Assembly (NCBI RefSeq): GCF_002148795.1
Contig: NZ_MPOB01000004.1
Location: forward strand, 124,001-188,000
From: Oceanibaculum nanhaiense
GTDB taxonomy: Bacteria; Pseudomonadota; Alphaproteobacteria; Oceanibaculales; Oceanibaculaceae
Direction: 5' to 3'
DNA length: 64,000 bases
A model generated the notes under the pieces. That model was given only the letters and a program-made list of their open reading frames with translations. It had not been told where the DNA came from and searched no databases. The stretch's first letter is position 1. Each line of letters opens with the position of its first letter. Below are positions 18,834 to 26,617 of this stretch, in pieces. The position numbers were made by a program, and so were the translations under genes.

Positions 18834-19556
18834 ATGGCGCGTGTGGCAATCGTGACGGGTGGAACGCGGGGCATCGGCAAGGCGATCTGCCTGGCGCTGA
18901 AGGACAAGGGCTACAAGGTCGCGGCCAATTATGGCGGCAATGACGAGCGGGCGAAGCAGTTCACCGACGAGACCGGCATCGCCGCCTACAAATTCGACGT
19001 GTCGGACTTCAAGGCCTGCCAGGAAGGTGTGGCGAAGGTCACGGCCGATCTGGGGCCGGTCGATATTCTGGTGAACAATGCCGGCATCACCCGCGACGGC
19101 ACCATGCACAAGATGTCCCACGAGATGTGGCAGGATGTCATCGACACCAATCTCGGCTCCTGCTTCAACATGTGCCGCGCCGTCATCGACAGCATGCGCG
19201 AGCGCAATTTCGGCCGCATCGTAAATATCGGCTCGATCAACGGCCAGGCCGGCCAGTACGGTCAGGTGAACTACGCCGCCGCCAAGTCGGGCATCCACGG
19301 CTTCACCAAGGCGCTGGCGCAGGAAGGGGCGGGCAAGGGCATCACCGTGAACGCCATCGCCCCCGGCTATATCGACACCGACATGGTCGCCGCCGTGCCG
19401 GCCAATGTGCTGGAGAAGATCGTCGCCCGGGTGCCGGTCGGCCGTCTCGGCAAGGCCTCGGAGATCGCGCGTGGCGTGGTGTTCCTGGTCGATGACGAGG
19501 GCGGTTTCATCACCGGCTCGACGCTATCGATCAATGGCGGCCAGCATATGTACTAA
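18834..19556 (+). CDS. phaB: Acetoacetyl-CoA reductase
   Basis: 240 aa SDR enzyme that reduces acetoacetyl-CoA to (R)-3-hydroxybutyryl-CoA with NADPH, the monomer for PHB. It has the nucleotide-binding TGGTRGIG, NNAG at 81-84, and the catalytic Ser134, Tyr147, Lys151 set in NIGSINGQAG and NYAAAKSG. The C-terminus SINGGQHMY is typical of PhaB. AGGGAGGATGGC precedes the ATG. A small inverted repeat TTGAC-N4-GTCAA at 18734-18747 lies in the upstream region. Confidence 0.96.
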   Translation: MARVAIVTGGTRGIGKAICLALKDKGYKVAANYGGNDERAKQFTDETGIAAYKFDVSDFKACQEGVAKVTADLGPVDILVNNAGITRDGTMHKMSHEMWQDVIDTNLGSCFNMCRAVIDSMRERNFGRIVNIGSINGQAGQYGQVNYAAAKSGIHGFTKALAQEGAGKGITVNAIAPGYIDTDMVAAVPANVLEKIVARVPVGRLGKASEIARGVVFLVDDEGGFITGSTLSINGGQHMY

Positions 19557-19562
19557 GGCGGC

Positions 19563-20318
19563 CTAGCCGTCCAGCATTTCCCCCACCGTCCGGCGCAGCA
19601 GGGCGATATCCTGTTCGCGCGAGAGGCGGTGGTCGCCATCCTTCACCAGCGCGATGCGCACATCGTCCGTCTCCAGCGCTTCCGCCAGCCGGATAGAGAC
19701 CTGCCAGGGCACGTCCGGGTCGCGCATGCCGTGCAGCAGCCTGACCGGGCAGGACAGCCGGATCGGGTCGCGCAGCAGCAGATGGTCGCGGCCATCTTCG
19801 ATCAGCCTGCGGGTGATGATGTAGGGATCGTCGCTGTAGGAAGAGGGTTCGGCATAGGACCCCTCGCGCAGGATTGTCTCGCGGACCTCATGCGAGAACT
19901 TCTCCCACATCAGATCTTCCGTGAAATCCGGTGCGGCAGCGATGCCGACCAGGCCGGCGACGCGCTGCGGCCGCGCCAGGGCAGTCAGCAGCATCAGCCA
20001 GCCGCCCATCGAGGAGCCGACCAGGATCTGCGGCCCCTCGGTCAGCGCGTCCAGCGCCGCGATGGCATCCGCCGCCCAGGTGCCGATGCAGCCCTCCGTG
20101 AATTTGCCGTCCGACGCGCCATGGCCGGAATAGTCGAACCGCAGGAAAGCCTGGCCGCGCGCCTTTGCGAATTCCTCCAGCGCCAGCGCCTTGGAGCCGG
20201 TCATATCCGACTTGAAACCGCCCAGAAACACGATGCCCGGAGTCTTGCCAGCCGTGCGATGATACGCGAGGCATTCCCCGGCGGGGCGGACTAGGGTATC
20301 GAAGGGTGTTTCGGTCAT
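19563..20318 (-). CDS. ABHD10-like alpha/beta hydrolase
   Basis: 251 aa serine hydrolase. The nucleophile elbow is VGSSMGGWLMLL (Ser103), with the oxyanion region GIVFLGGFKSDMTGSKALA, FDYSGHGASDG, and a catalytic His in VKDGDHRLSRE. The overall pattern, including PVRLLHGMRDPDVPW, is strikingly close to the mitochondrial ABHD10 thioesterase/esterase, so a depalmitoylase or acyl-ester hydrolase role is plausible. I chose the ATG at 20318 (MTETPFD); the open frame runs much further but overlaps the glycosyltransferase on the other strand. It is convergent with phaB. Confidence 0.88.
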   Translation of the reverse strand: MTETPFDTLVRPAGECLAYHRTAGKTPGIVFLGGFKSDMTGSKALALEEFAKARGQAFLRFDYSGHGASDGKFTEGCIGTWAADAIAALDALTEGPQILVGSSMGGWLMLLTALARPQRVAGLVGIAAAPDFTEDLMWEKFSHEVRETILREGSYAEPSSYSDDPYIITRRLIEDGRDHLLLRDPIRLSCPVRLLHGMRDPDVPWQVSIRLAEALETDDVRIALVKDGDHRLSREQDIALLRRTVGEMLDG

Positions 20319-20384
20319 GACTTGGACCATCCTTACGGGGACCATTGTTGCGGAAGGGACGGCAGAAGGCCGTGACGGGAGAGA

Positions 20385-21605
20385 ATGACGGACAGCGACC
20401 ATAACATTGATGGCCCCAGCGCGGGAAACCCGGAAGGCAGCCCGGCGGAAGCCGCGCCCGAACCCCGCCGCCCGACCGTGCTGCAGGTTCTGCCCGGGCT
20501 GGTGACCGGCGGGGTGGAGCGCGGCACCGTCGATATGGCGGATGCGCTGGTGCGTGCCGGCTGGCGCGCGATGGTCGCCTCCAGCGGCGGGCCGATGGTG
20601 CGCGAGCTGGAGCGCGTGGGTGGCGAGCATGTCACCCTGCCGCTGGCCAGCAAGAACCCGATCCGTATGCGCAAGAACGCCAAGGCGCTGGAAGAACTGA
20701 TCGCGATGGAGGGCGTGGACATCGTGCATGCCCGCAGCCGCGCCCCGGCCTGGAGCGCCTGGTGGGCGACACGGCGCACCGGCACGCCCTTCGTCACCTC
20801 CTTCCATGCGCCCTACAGCCTCGGCGGGCCCCTGGGCGGGCCGCTGAAGCGGCTCTATAATTCGGTGATGACGAAGGGCGACCGCGTTATCGCCATCTCG
20901 GAATTCATCAGCCGCCACATCCTCGACAATTACCCCGTCGATCCCGAAAAGCTGCGCGTCATTCCGCGCGGCGCCGATGTGGCCATCTTCGATCCCGAGC
21001 GGGTGAGCGCCGAGCGCATGATCCAGCTGAGCGAGGCCTGGCGGCTGGAGGATGGCGTGCCGGTGGTCATGCTGCCGGGCCGGCTGACGCGCTGGAAGGG
21101 GCAGGGCGTGCTGATCGAGGCGATGGCGCACCTGCGCGACCTGCCCGTACTGTGCGTGCTGGTGGGCTCCGACCAGGGCCGGGTGCGCTACCGCGAGGAG
21201 CTGGAAGCGCTGACCGAGCGGCTGAATCTGAAAAGCGTGGTGCGTTTCGCCGGCGAGTGCCGCGACATGGCGGCGGGCTACATGCTGGCCGATGTGGTGG
21301 TCTCCGCCAGCATCGAGCCGGAAGGGTTCGGCCGCGTCTCCGTCGAGGCGCAGGCGATGGGCAAGCCGGTGGTGGGATCCAACCATGGTGGCGTGGCCGA
21401 GACCGTGCTGCCCGGCCAGACCGGCTGGCTGGTGCCGGCCGAGGACCCGGCGGCGCTGGCCGCTGCCCTGCGCGCGGCACTGACGCTCGACAATGGCCAG
21501 CGCGAGCAATGGGCCGCCCGCGCCATCGCCCATGTGCGCGACAACTACACCAAGGATTTGATGTGCGACCGCACGCTCGCCGTCTATGCGGAGCTGCTGG
21601 GGTAG
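20385..21605 (+). CDS. GT-B glycosyltransferase, family 4
   Basis: 406 aa. An N-terminal acceptor domain (VLQVLPGLVTGGVERGTVDM) is followed by the donor domain with LPGRLTRWKGQGVLIEAM and the E-x7-E signature EPEGFGRVSVEAQAMGKPVV. It is a GT4 enzyme, probably acting on cell-envelope glycan or lipopolysaccharide at the cytoplasmic face. It stands alone, divergent from the ABHD10-like gene, with no other glycan genes nearby, so its acceptor is unknown. The N-terminal 25 residues are acidic and low-complexity. Confidence 0.9.
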   Translation: MTDSDHNIDGPSAGNPEGSPAEAAPEPRRPTVLQVLPGLVTGGVERGTVDMADALVRAGWRAMVASSGGPMVRELERVGGEHVTLPLASKNPIRMRKNAKALEELIAMEGVDIVHARSRAPAWSAWWATRRTGTPFVTSFHAPYSLGGPLGGPLKRLYNSVMTKGDRVIAISEFISRHILDNYPVDPEKLRVIPRGADVAIFDPERVSAERMIQLSEAWRLEDGVPVVMLPGRLTRWKGQGVLIEAMAHLRDLPVLCVLVGSDQGRVRYREELEALTERLNLKSVVRFAGECRDMAAGYMLADVVVSASIEPEGFGRVSVEAQAMGKPVVGSNHGGVAETVLPGQTGWLVPAEDPAALAAALRAALTLDNGQREQWAARAIAHVRDNYTKDLMCDRTLAVYAELLG

Positions 21606-21659
21606 GGGGGCGTCGCGCTAACCATTTCAGTCTTCATTTCTTGTCTCTCACGCCTTGAT

Positions 21660-21673
21660 GATATATGTATATC
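21660..21673. promoter_or_regulatory. Palindrome upstream of vapB, probable VapBC operator
   Basis: GATATA-TG-TATATC, a 6-base inverted repeat 32 bases before the vapB start. VapBC pairs are usually autoregulated by the complex on such AT-rich palindromes over the promoter. An ATATCC direct repeat follows in the same stretch. Confidence 0.6.
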
Positions 21674-21705
21674 CAATAGGCATATCCCATAGTCGGGAGG
21701 GAGGC

Positions 21706-21939
21706 ATGACCAGTTCGACCGTCTTTACCAGCAACCGCAGCCAGGCCGTTCGGTTGCCGAAGGCCGTGGCGTTCCCTGAGGGCGTTCATCAGGTCGATAT
21801 CCTGAAGATTGGATCCAGTCGTGTAATTGTGCCCCGGGGCAGGCGCTGGGACGATTTGTTCCTGCATGGGCCACGGGTCAGCGACGACTTCATGAGTGAG
21901 CGCGAACAGCCCGCCTTGGAAGACCGCGAGCCCTTCTGA
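21706..21939 (+). CDS. vapB: VapB-type antitoxin (AbrB-like)
   Basis: 77 aa. The SpoVT/AbrB-like DNA-binding domain reads TSNRSQAVRLPKAVAFPEGV and HQVDILKIGSSRVIVPRG, the standard VapB form. The acidic C-terminus should wrap the toxin. GGGAGGGAGGC lies before the ATG at 21706. The stop overlaps the toxin start by one base in TGATG, so expression is coupled. The open frame extends 17 codons upstream through the operator, but without family similarity. Confidence 0.92.
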   Translation: MTSSTVFTSNRSQAVRLPKAVAFPEGVHQVDILKIGSSRVIVPRGRRWDDLFLHGPRVSDDFMSEREQPALEDREPF

Positions 21940-22337
21940 TGCTCGCCTATATGCTCGATACCAATATCTGCATCTATGTGATGAAGACCTACCCGCCGGC
22001 CCTGTTGGAAAAGTTCAACGCGCTGGCCGAGCAGCTCTGCATATCGAGCATCACGCTGGGTGAATTCTGTTATGGCGCGGAGAAATCGATGCGCCGGGCG
22101 GAGAACCTGTTGGCCATAGAACATTTCGTGGCGCGGCTGGAGGTTCTGCCTTTCGCCGACAAGGCAGCCGCCCATTATGGACAGGTTCGAGCGGAACTTG
22201 AGCGCGCCGGAACGCCCTGTGGCCCGCATGACATGCAGATCGGCGCCCATGCCCGCAGCGAGGGGCTGATCATCGTGACGAACAACATGAGGGAGTTTAT
22301 CCGGATGCCCGGCCTTCGGGTCGAAAACTGGATTTGA
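21939..22337 (+). CDS. vapC: VapC-type PIN-domain toxin ribonuclease
   Basis: 132 aa PIN-domain nuclease. The acidic metal site is Asp7 (YMLDTNIC), Glu42 (TLGEFCYG) and Asp98 (CGPHDMQIGAHA), with the usual VTNNMREF near the end. It is the partner of VapB immediately upstream. Such toxins cleave tRNA or rRNA when the antitoxin is degraded. All catalytic residues are intact, so the toxin should be active. A strong sigma-70-like promoter lies about 30 bases after its stop. Confidence 0.94.
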   Translation: MLAYMLDTNICIYVMKTYPPALLEKFNALAEQLCISSITLGEFCYGAEKSMRRAENLLAIEHFVARLEVLPFADKAAAHYGQVRAELERAGTPCGPHDMQIGAHARSEGLIIVTNNMREFIRMPGLRVENWI

Positions 22338-22365
22338 ATGGCCGGATTGCCATCCGTTACCGCCC

Positions 22366-22394
22366 TTGACACAAAACCATCATAAGAATATTCT
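22366..22394 (+). promoter_or_regulatory. Sigma-70-like promoter with overlapping palindrome
   Basis: TTGACA (22366-22371), 17-base spacer, TATTCT (22389-22394). The -10 lies in AGAATATTCT, a perfect palindrome at 22385-22394. A near copy, TAAGAATATTTC, lies 41 bases downstream at 22424-22435, so a dimeric regulator could bind both sides of the start site. No gene follows in this direction before the hairpin at 22578. Confidence 0.55.
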
Positions 22395-22400
22395 GATAAT

Positions 22401-22610
22401 TACCGTTTCCTGCGGTATTTAAGTAAGAATATTTCGGAAAATGGCCGTGAACGCAGCAGGGAGGGTGTCGAAACGGACATGAATCCGCCTGACTAGCAAA
22501 ACCACATCACTGGATAGTTTTCCAAAGCACAGACCCGGATTTAGCACCGGGTGCCGGGATCAATCCCGAGCCATATGAAGCCCCGCCCTTTGCCGGCGGG
22601 GCTTCTTGTT
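22401..22610 (+). ncRNA. Candidate small RNA downstream of vapBC
   Basis: An intergenic stretch of about 200 bases runs from a good promoter to a strong hairpin, with no ORF of note. It has a 5' stem (ACCG / CGGT near 22402-22416), ACCCGG / CCGGGT at 22533-22552, CGGGA / TCCCG at 22555-22568, then the terminator. The chain of small hairpins looks like a structured RNA. I do not recognise 6S, SRP, tmRNA or RNase P motifs. It could also be a long 3' tail of vapC. Confidence 0.4.
22578..22610. terminator. Bidirectional hairpin terminator between vapC side and arsR
   Basis: A perfect 11-bp stem GAAGCCCCGCC / GGCGGGGCTTC with a 6-base loop. The plus-strand T run is short (TTGTT). Since arsR ends at 22625 from the other side, it may serve both directions. 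Confidence 0.75.
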
Positions 22611-22624
22611 AGGTGTCCCCCGCC

Positions 22625-22945
22625 CTATCTGTCGGACGGTTCCGCCGCGTCCAGGATGGCGTCGAGCAGGCCGGGGAAGCGGGCGTCGAGATCGTCCAGG
22701 CGCAGGCAGTTGGCATATTGCGTGCCCTCGCGCCGGCTGCACAGGATACCGGCCTCGCGCAAGATGCGGAAATGGTTGGAGAGCGTGGATTTCGCCATGT
22801 CCGGGCAGGGCATCGCCTTGTTGCAGGACAGGTCCGGCGATTGCCGCAGCGCACGCACGATGGCCAGCCGTGACGGGTCGCTCAACGCGTGCAGCAGGCC
22901 CTGCAGGGTGATGGCGTCTCTGTCGGGGTGAACCAGCGGGCGCAT
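22625..22945 (-). CDS. ArsR-family transcriptional repressor
   Basis: 106 aa winged-helix regulator. The HTH is ALSDPSRLAIVRALR followed by DMAKSTLSNHFRILREAG. Cys41, Cys47 and Cys69 are present, but the classical ELCVCDL metal box is not, so the ligand may be redox or a small molecule instead of a metal. It is divergent from an SDR gene with a 25-base inverted repeat between them, and probably represses both. It lies about 32 kb from the ACR3 gene, so an arsenic role is not indicated. Confidence 0.9.
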   Translation of the reverse strand: MRPLVHPDRDAITLQGLLHALSDPSRLAIVRALRQSPDLSCNKAMPCPDMAKSTLSNHFRILREAGILCSRREGTQYANCLRLDDLDARFPGLLDAILDAAEPSDR

Positions 22946-22983
22946 GCCGACCCATATGGCAGCTTAATCGCCTTAATTCAATT

Positions 22984-23008
22984 GTTCAATAATCTTGAAC
23001 TATTGAAC
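22984..23008. promoter_or_regulatory. Inverted-repeat operator between arsR-type gene and SDR
   Basis: GTTCAATA-N9-TATTGAAC, perfect 8-base arms, with a nested TTCAA-N5-TTGAA. It lies 39 bases from the ArsR start and 51 from the SDR start, ideal for an ArsR dimer controlling both divergent genes. Confidence 0.75.
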
Positions 23009-23058
23009 CTGATCGCCATCTTTTCCGCATCGACACATGTTTCGCTCAGGAGGATAAG

Positions 23059-23835
23059 ATGAGCAGCAAGATACTTGAGGGCAAGACCGCCCTCGTCACC
23101 GGCGCCAGCCGCGGGCTGGGCCGCGCCATTGCCGAACGGCTGGGGGGTGACGGCGCCCTCGTCGCGGTGCATTACGGCAAGAACCGCGAGGCGGCGGATA
23201 CCGTCGTCGGGCAGATCAAGGCGGCGGGCGGCGACGCTTTCGCCGTGCAGGCCGAGATCGGCTCGGTCAAGAGCATCGAGGACCTGTTCGCCACCCTTGA
23301 TAAGGAACTGACCACGCGCACCGGCGCCGCGCATCTCGACATTCTGGTGAATAATGCCGGCATCGCGCCGAACATCCCGATGGAGCAGACCGACGAGGAC
23401 ACCTTCGACCGTCTGTTCGACGTGAATGTGAAGGGCGTGTTCTTCGTCACCAAACATGCCATCGGCCGGCTGCGCGATGGCGGGCGGATCATCAACATCT
23501 CGTCGGGCCTGTCGCGGGCCGTCGGCGGCATGGACATCCCGGCCTATTCAGCCACGAAGGGGGCGGTGGATGTGCTGACCCGGCAATGGGCGGTGGCCTA
23601 TGGCGGGCGCGGCATCACGGTGAATGCGTTGGCGCCGGGCGCCATCGACACCGACATGAATGCCGGTTGGCTGCGCGACAATGCCGAATCGGAGGCAATG
23701 ATCAAGTCGGTTCAGGCGCTGAAGCGAATCGGCAAGGCCGAGGATATCGGCGATGCGGTTGCCTTCCTCGCCGGGCCGGACAGCCGCTGGGTCACCGGCC
23801 AGTATATCGAGGCGAGCGGCGGCTGGCTGATCTAG
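23059..23835 (+). CDS. SDR-family NAD(P)-dependent oxidoreductase
   Basis: 258 aa. The Rossmann motif is TGASRGLGRAIAERLG, then NNAG at 98-101, and the catalytic Ser148/149, Tyr163, Lys167 in NISSGLSRAVGG and YSATKGAV. The C-terminus GQYIEASGGWLI is typical of classical SDRs. The substrate cannot be read. It is divergent from the ArsR-type gene and shares an operator with it, so it is probably its regulated target. Its stop TAG shares a CTAG palindrome with the convergent DUF2254 gene. Confidence 0.9.
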   Translation: MSSKILEGKTALVTGASRGLGRAIAERLGGDGALVAVHYGKNREAADTVVGQIKAAGGDAFAVQAEIGSVKSIEDLFATLDKELTTRTGAAHLDILVNNAGIAPNIPMEQTDEDTFDRLFDVNVKGVFFVTKHAIGRLRDGGRIINISSGLSRAVGGMDIPAYSATKGAVDVLTRQWAVAYGGRGITVNALAPGAIDTDMNAGWLRDNAESEAMIKSVQALKRIGKAEDIGDAVAFLAGPDSRWVTGQYIEASGGWLI

Positions 23836-25130
23836 CCTGCTGAAGCAAGGCTCCCGGACAGGCGGCGGCGCGCCCGCATCGCCGCCTGTTCCAACACCTC
23901 GCGATCCTGCTTCAGGGGGAGCGCGTCTTCGGCATAGCCGATGGTGAGGTTCAGCATATCCATCAGGATGGGCTGGATTTGTGCCGTGTCGGCGGCCATG
24001 GCAATACGCTCCAGTGCCGCGATCTGGCGCAGCACCACCTCGATATCGGTCGCGCCATCGCGCGCAATGGAATGCATCGCCCGGTCCAGCATGGTCTGGA
24101 AGGTCAGTGCCGGCAGGGACAGCCGGTCGTGGCGCGGCACATCTTCCTGTTGGGGCGGTTGCGCCGCCTGCGACAGCAGCGCCTCCAGCCGGTCCAGGCA
24201 GATGATCGCGGTCTTCGGGTCGTTGATGCCGGGCGACAAAGCGCGGCTGGCGACCTCGCCCAGTATCTGTAATCCCAGCAGCGGATCCTGATGGTAGGAG
24301 CGCTCTTCTCCCAGCAGGAAGTAGCCGAGCAGCTTCTCCCGCAACCCGTCGTCCAGCCGTTCCTCACCGATATGGATGGCCATGGCCGGCCGGTCGCGGT
24401 GCAGGAAATCGCCGGGCCGGCACATCAGCTCGATGGTCAGGCCGTTGCGTGCGGCGATCTCCTGCAGGCCGTCCGTATCGATGCCGCACAGATAGGCGCT
24501 GCGCGTTGTGGCCAGCGTCGCCGTGCCATTTTCCGCTTCCCGCTTTCCCTCGACCGGGTGGGCGCCCAGATACGGATCGGCCAGGAACCGCGCCAGACTG
24601 TCCTGGGTGTCGGTATGCACCCGCGCGACGATGTTGCCCAGCCGTAGCGTGCTGGCGATATGGTGCATCCACTGCACCAGATAGCGCAGCGCCTGGACGG
24701 TCAATAACAGGCCGCAGCCGAATAGTAGGCTGAGGCCGCTCTTGTCATAGGCCTCCAGCGCCAGCCCCAGCATGCCGGCCATGGCAAAGACGAAGGTGGC
24801 GATGAAGGTGCTGAGCGCGTTCTGCGTCACCTCGTCCGCCATCAGGCCGGGCAGGGCGCGCGGTGAGGCCTGGCTGGCGGCCATGTTGAACACCAGCAGC
24901 AACGCCGACAGCGTCACCGTGGTCACGGTCAGCATGGCGCTGGCCAACAGCTTCAGCAGCTCCTTCACGCTGCCGTCATCGACCTCCGGTATGGCGATGA
25001 ATTCCGGCAGCAGCCGGTCGGTGCCGGCCAGGATCAGGGCCAGTGCGGCGGCACCGATGGAGGCGATTGTCGGCCGGAACCACAGGGCGGAGCGCAGGCG
25101 GATGACGAAATTATGCAGCCTGGTGATCAT
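23832..25130 (-). CDS. DUF2254 membrane protein
   Basis: 432 aa. The N-terminal membrane part has about four helices (ALWFRPTIASIGAAALALIL; LLKLLASAMLTVTTVTLSAL; TFIATFVFAMAGMLGLAL; LLFGCGLLLTVQALRYLVQW). A cytoplasmic region follows. The phrases VFNMAASQASPRALPGLM and ASRALSPGINDPKTAI are characteristic of DUF2254, a family of unknown function. The gene follows the TTC38-like gene on the minus strand by 25 bases, so the two are likely co-transcribed. Confidence 0.88.
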   Translation of the reverse strand: MITRLHNFVIRLRSALWFRPTIASIGAAALALILAGTDRLLPEFIAIPEVDDGSVKELLKLLASAMLTVTTVTLSALLLVFNMAASQASPRALPGLMADEVTQNALSTFIATFVFAMAGMLGLALEAYDKSGLSLLFGCGLLLTVQALRYLVQWMHHIASTLRLGNIVARVHTDTQDSLARFLADPYLGAHPVEGKREAENGTATLATTRSAYLCGIDTDGLQEIAARNGLTIELMCRPGDFLHRDRPAMAIHIGEERLDDGLREKLLGYFLLGEERSYHQDPLLGLQILGEVASRALSPGINDPKTAIICLDRLEALLSQAAQPPQQEDVPRHDRLSLPALTFQTMLDRAMHSIARDGATDIEVVLRQIAALERIAMAADTAQIQPILMDMLNLTIGYAEDALPLKQDREVLEQAAMRARRRLSGSLASAG

Positions 25131-25155
25131 CCGCTCGCCTGTTCCGTCTCATGGG

Positions 25156-26541
25156 TCAATGAAGCCGCACCGTATCGGCGCGCTGTCGCGCTTCGGCTGC
25201 CTGCGCGGTGTCGCCGGCCATGTACAGCACATCGCCATAGCGCTGCCAGCTATACAGGCTGTTCGGCTTGGTCTGGCTGCGTTCGGCCAGCAGCAGCCGG
25301 GCCAGCGGAATGCGTCCGGCGCCGATGGCGGCCTCAATGACGATCTGCTGGAACAGGTCGCGCTGGGCATGGCTGGCGCCGAGTTGCTGCCAGTCGTAGC
25401 GCAGCGGCAGCAGGATATCGAGCGCCCGGTCATGGCGCTTCTCGGCAAAGGCCAGGATCGCCTCGGAGATTGGCGCGGTCAGCGGCAGCGCCACCTTCGC
25501 CGCGCTGTTGTCGCCGGGATTGGCACCGAACGACCGCAGCGAGCCGATCAGCCTGTTCGCCTCCTCGCTGCGCCCGCCCTTGGCCAGCGCCAGGGCGAAA
25601 TGCGTGTCGGTGAAGGCCAGCACATGATCGTCCAGCCGCTTGCCGGAGACGCTGGCCAGCAATTCCCAGCGCTTGCCGACATCGACGCCGCAGAATTCCA
25701 GGCGCAGCAACATGGAGGCGGCGTTCTGCACATCGAGATAGAAGCCGTTCTCATCCACCTCTATCTCGGCATCGTAAAGTTCAAGCACGCGGTCGAAATC
25801 GCCGCCCTCCAGCGAATAGAGCGCGCGGTGCCACCACACATGATCCTTGAACGGGTTGCGGTCGGACCAGGTGCCGGCGGGCTGGTTCAGCCAGGCGATG
25901 CCGTCCTTCAGCCGCCCCTGCATTTCCAGCACATGGGCGACGGCGTGGATCGCCCACAGATCCTCGCCATTGTGATCGACGGCCGCGCGGCCGGCCTTCT
26001 CCGCCTCGGCATAGGCGCCGCATTCCTCCAGCCCGAAGGCCAGCATGCCCAGCACATTGCCATAGCCCGGCATGTCCGCGCTCCAGGCCGGCAGCACGCC
26101 GGCCGGCAGGTCGCGTAGCGCGGCGGAGCGGCCGAGCCAGAAGCTGGCGAAATGCTGTAGCCGCAACGCCAGCATGTCGGTCGGATACTCGGCCAGAAGC
26201 TGTTCCCACACCGCGCAGGCCTTGATGGTGTCGCCGGCGGCCCAGGCTTCCAGCGCCGCCAGATGCAGCGCCTCACGCGGGGTGATCCCGGCGGCGAGGG
26301 CCTTCGCCTGCACCAGCGCCTTCTGTGCCGCCGGCAGAGTGGCGTTGGAGCCGATCAGCAGCATGAAATAGCCGCGCAGGATGTGCCCCATCGCGAAATC
26401 GGGGTCGGCGGCCAGCACCTGCTTCACCTTCTCGCCGGCCGACAGCCGGTATTCCAGATAATCGGCAATGGCGGCGTTGAAGGCGGCGGCTGCCTCGGCG
26501 CTGTCGGTCGAAAGGGCAAGGCCGCGAACATCGTGCTGCAT
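25156..26541 (-). CDS. TTC38-like tetratricopeptide protein
   Basis: 461 aa, soluble and almost wholly helical, built of TPR-like pairs. It resembles the tetratricopeptide-repeat protein 38 family shared by bacteria and eukaryotes: RGYFMLLIGSNATLPAAQKA, PREALHLAALEAWAAGD, HAVAHVLEMQGRLKDGIAWL and HVWWHRALYSLEGGDFDRVL. The function of the family is unknown. It lies first in a possible two-gene unit with the DUF2254 gene. Confidence 0.85.
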   Translation of the reverse strand: MQHDVRGLALSTDSAEAAAAFNAAIADYLEYRLSAGEKVKQVLAADPDFAMGHILRGYFMLLIGSNATLPAAQKALVQAKALAAGITPREALHLAALEAWAAGDTIKACAVWEQLLAEYPTDMLALRLQHFASFWLGRSAALRDLPAGVLPAWSADMPGYGNVLGMLAFGLEECGAYAEAEKAGRAAVDHNGEDLWAIHAVAHVLEMQGRLKDGIAWLNQPAGTWSDRNPFKDHVWWHRALYSLEGGDFDRVLELYDAEIEVDENGFYLDVQNAASMLLRLEFCGVDVGKRWELLASVSGKRLDDHVLAFTDTHFALALAKGGRSEEANRLIGSLRSFGANPGDNSAAKVALPLTAPISEAILAFAEKRHDRALDILLPLRYDWQQLGASHAQRDLFQQIVIEAAIGAGRIPLARLLLAERSQTKPNSLYSWQRYGDVLYMAGDTAQAAEARQRADTVRLH

Positions 26542-26617
26542 GGGTTCCTCCGGTTATTCTTTGGCGGCAGGGTGCCGGGCGGAGGATGGGCCTGTCCAGT
26601 GGATTGTTCGGCAGTGG

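Noticed and set aside
22479-22496. Five-codon ORF inside the candidate small RNA
   Set aside because: Too short, and the purine-rich stretch before it is too far from the ATG.
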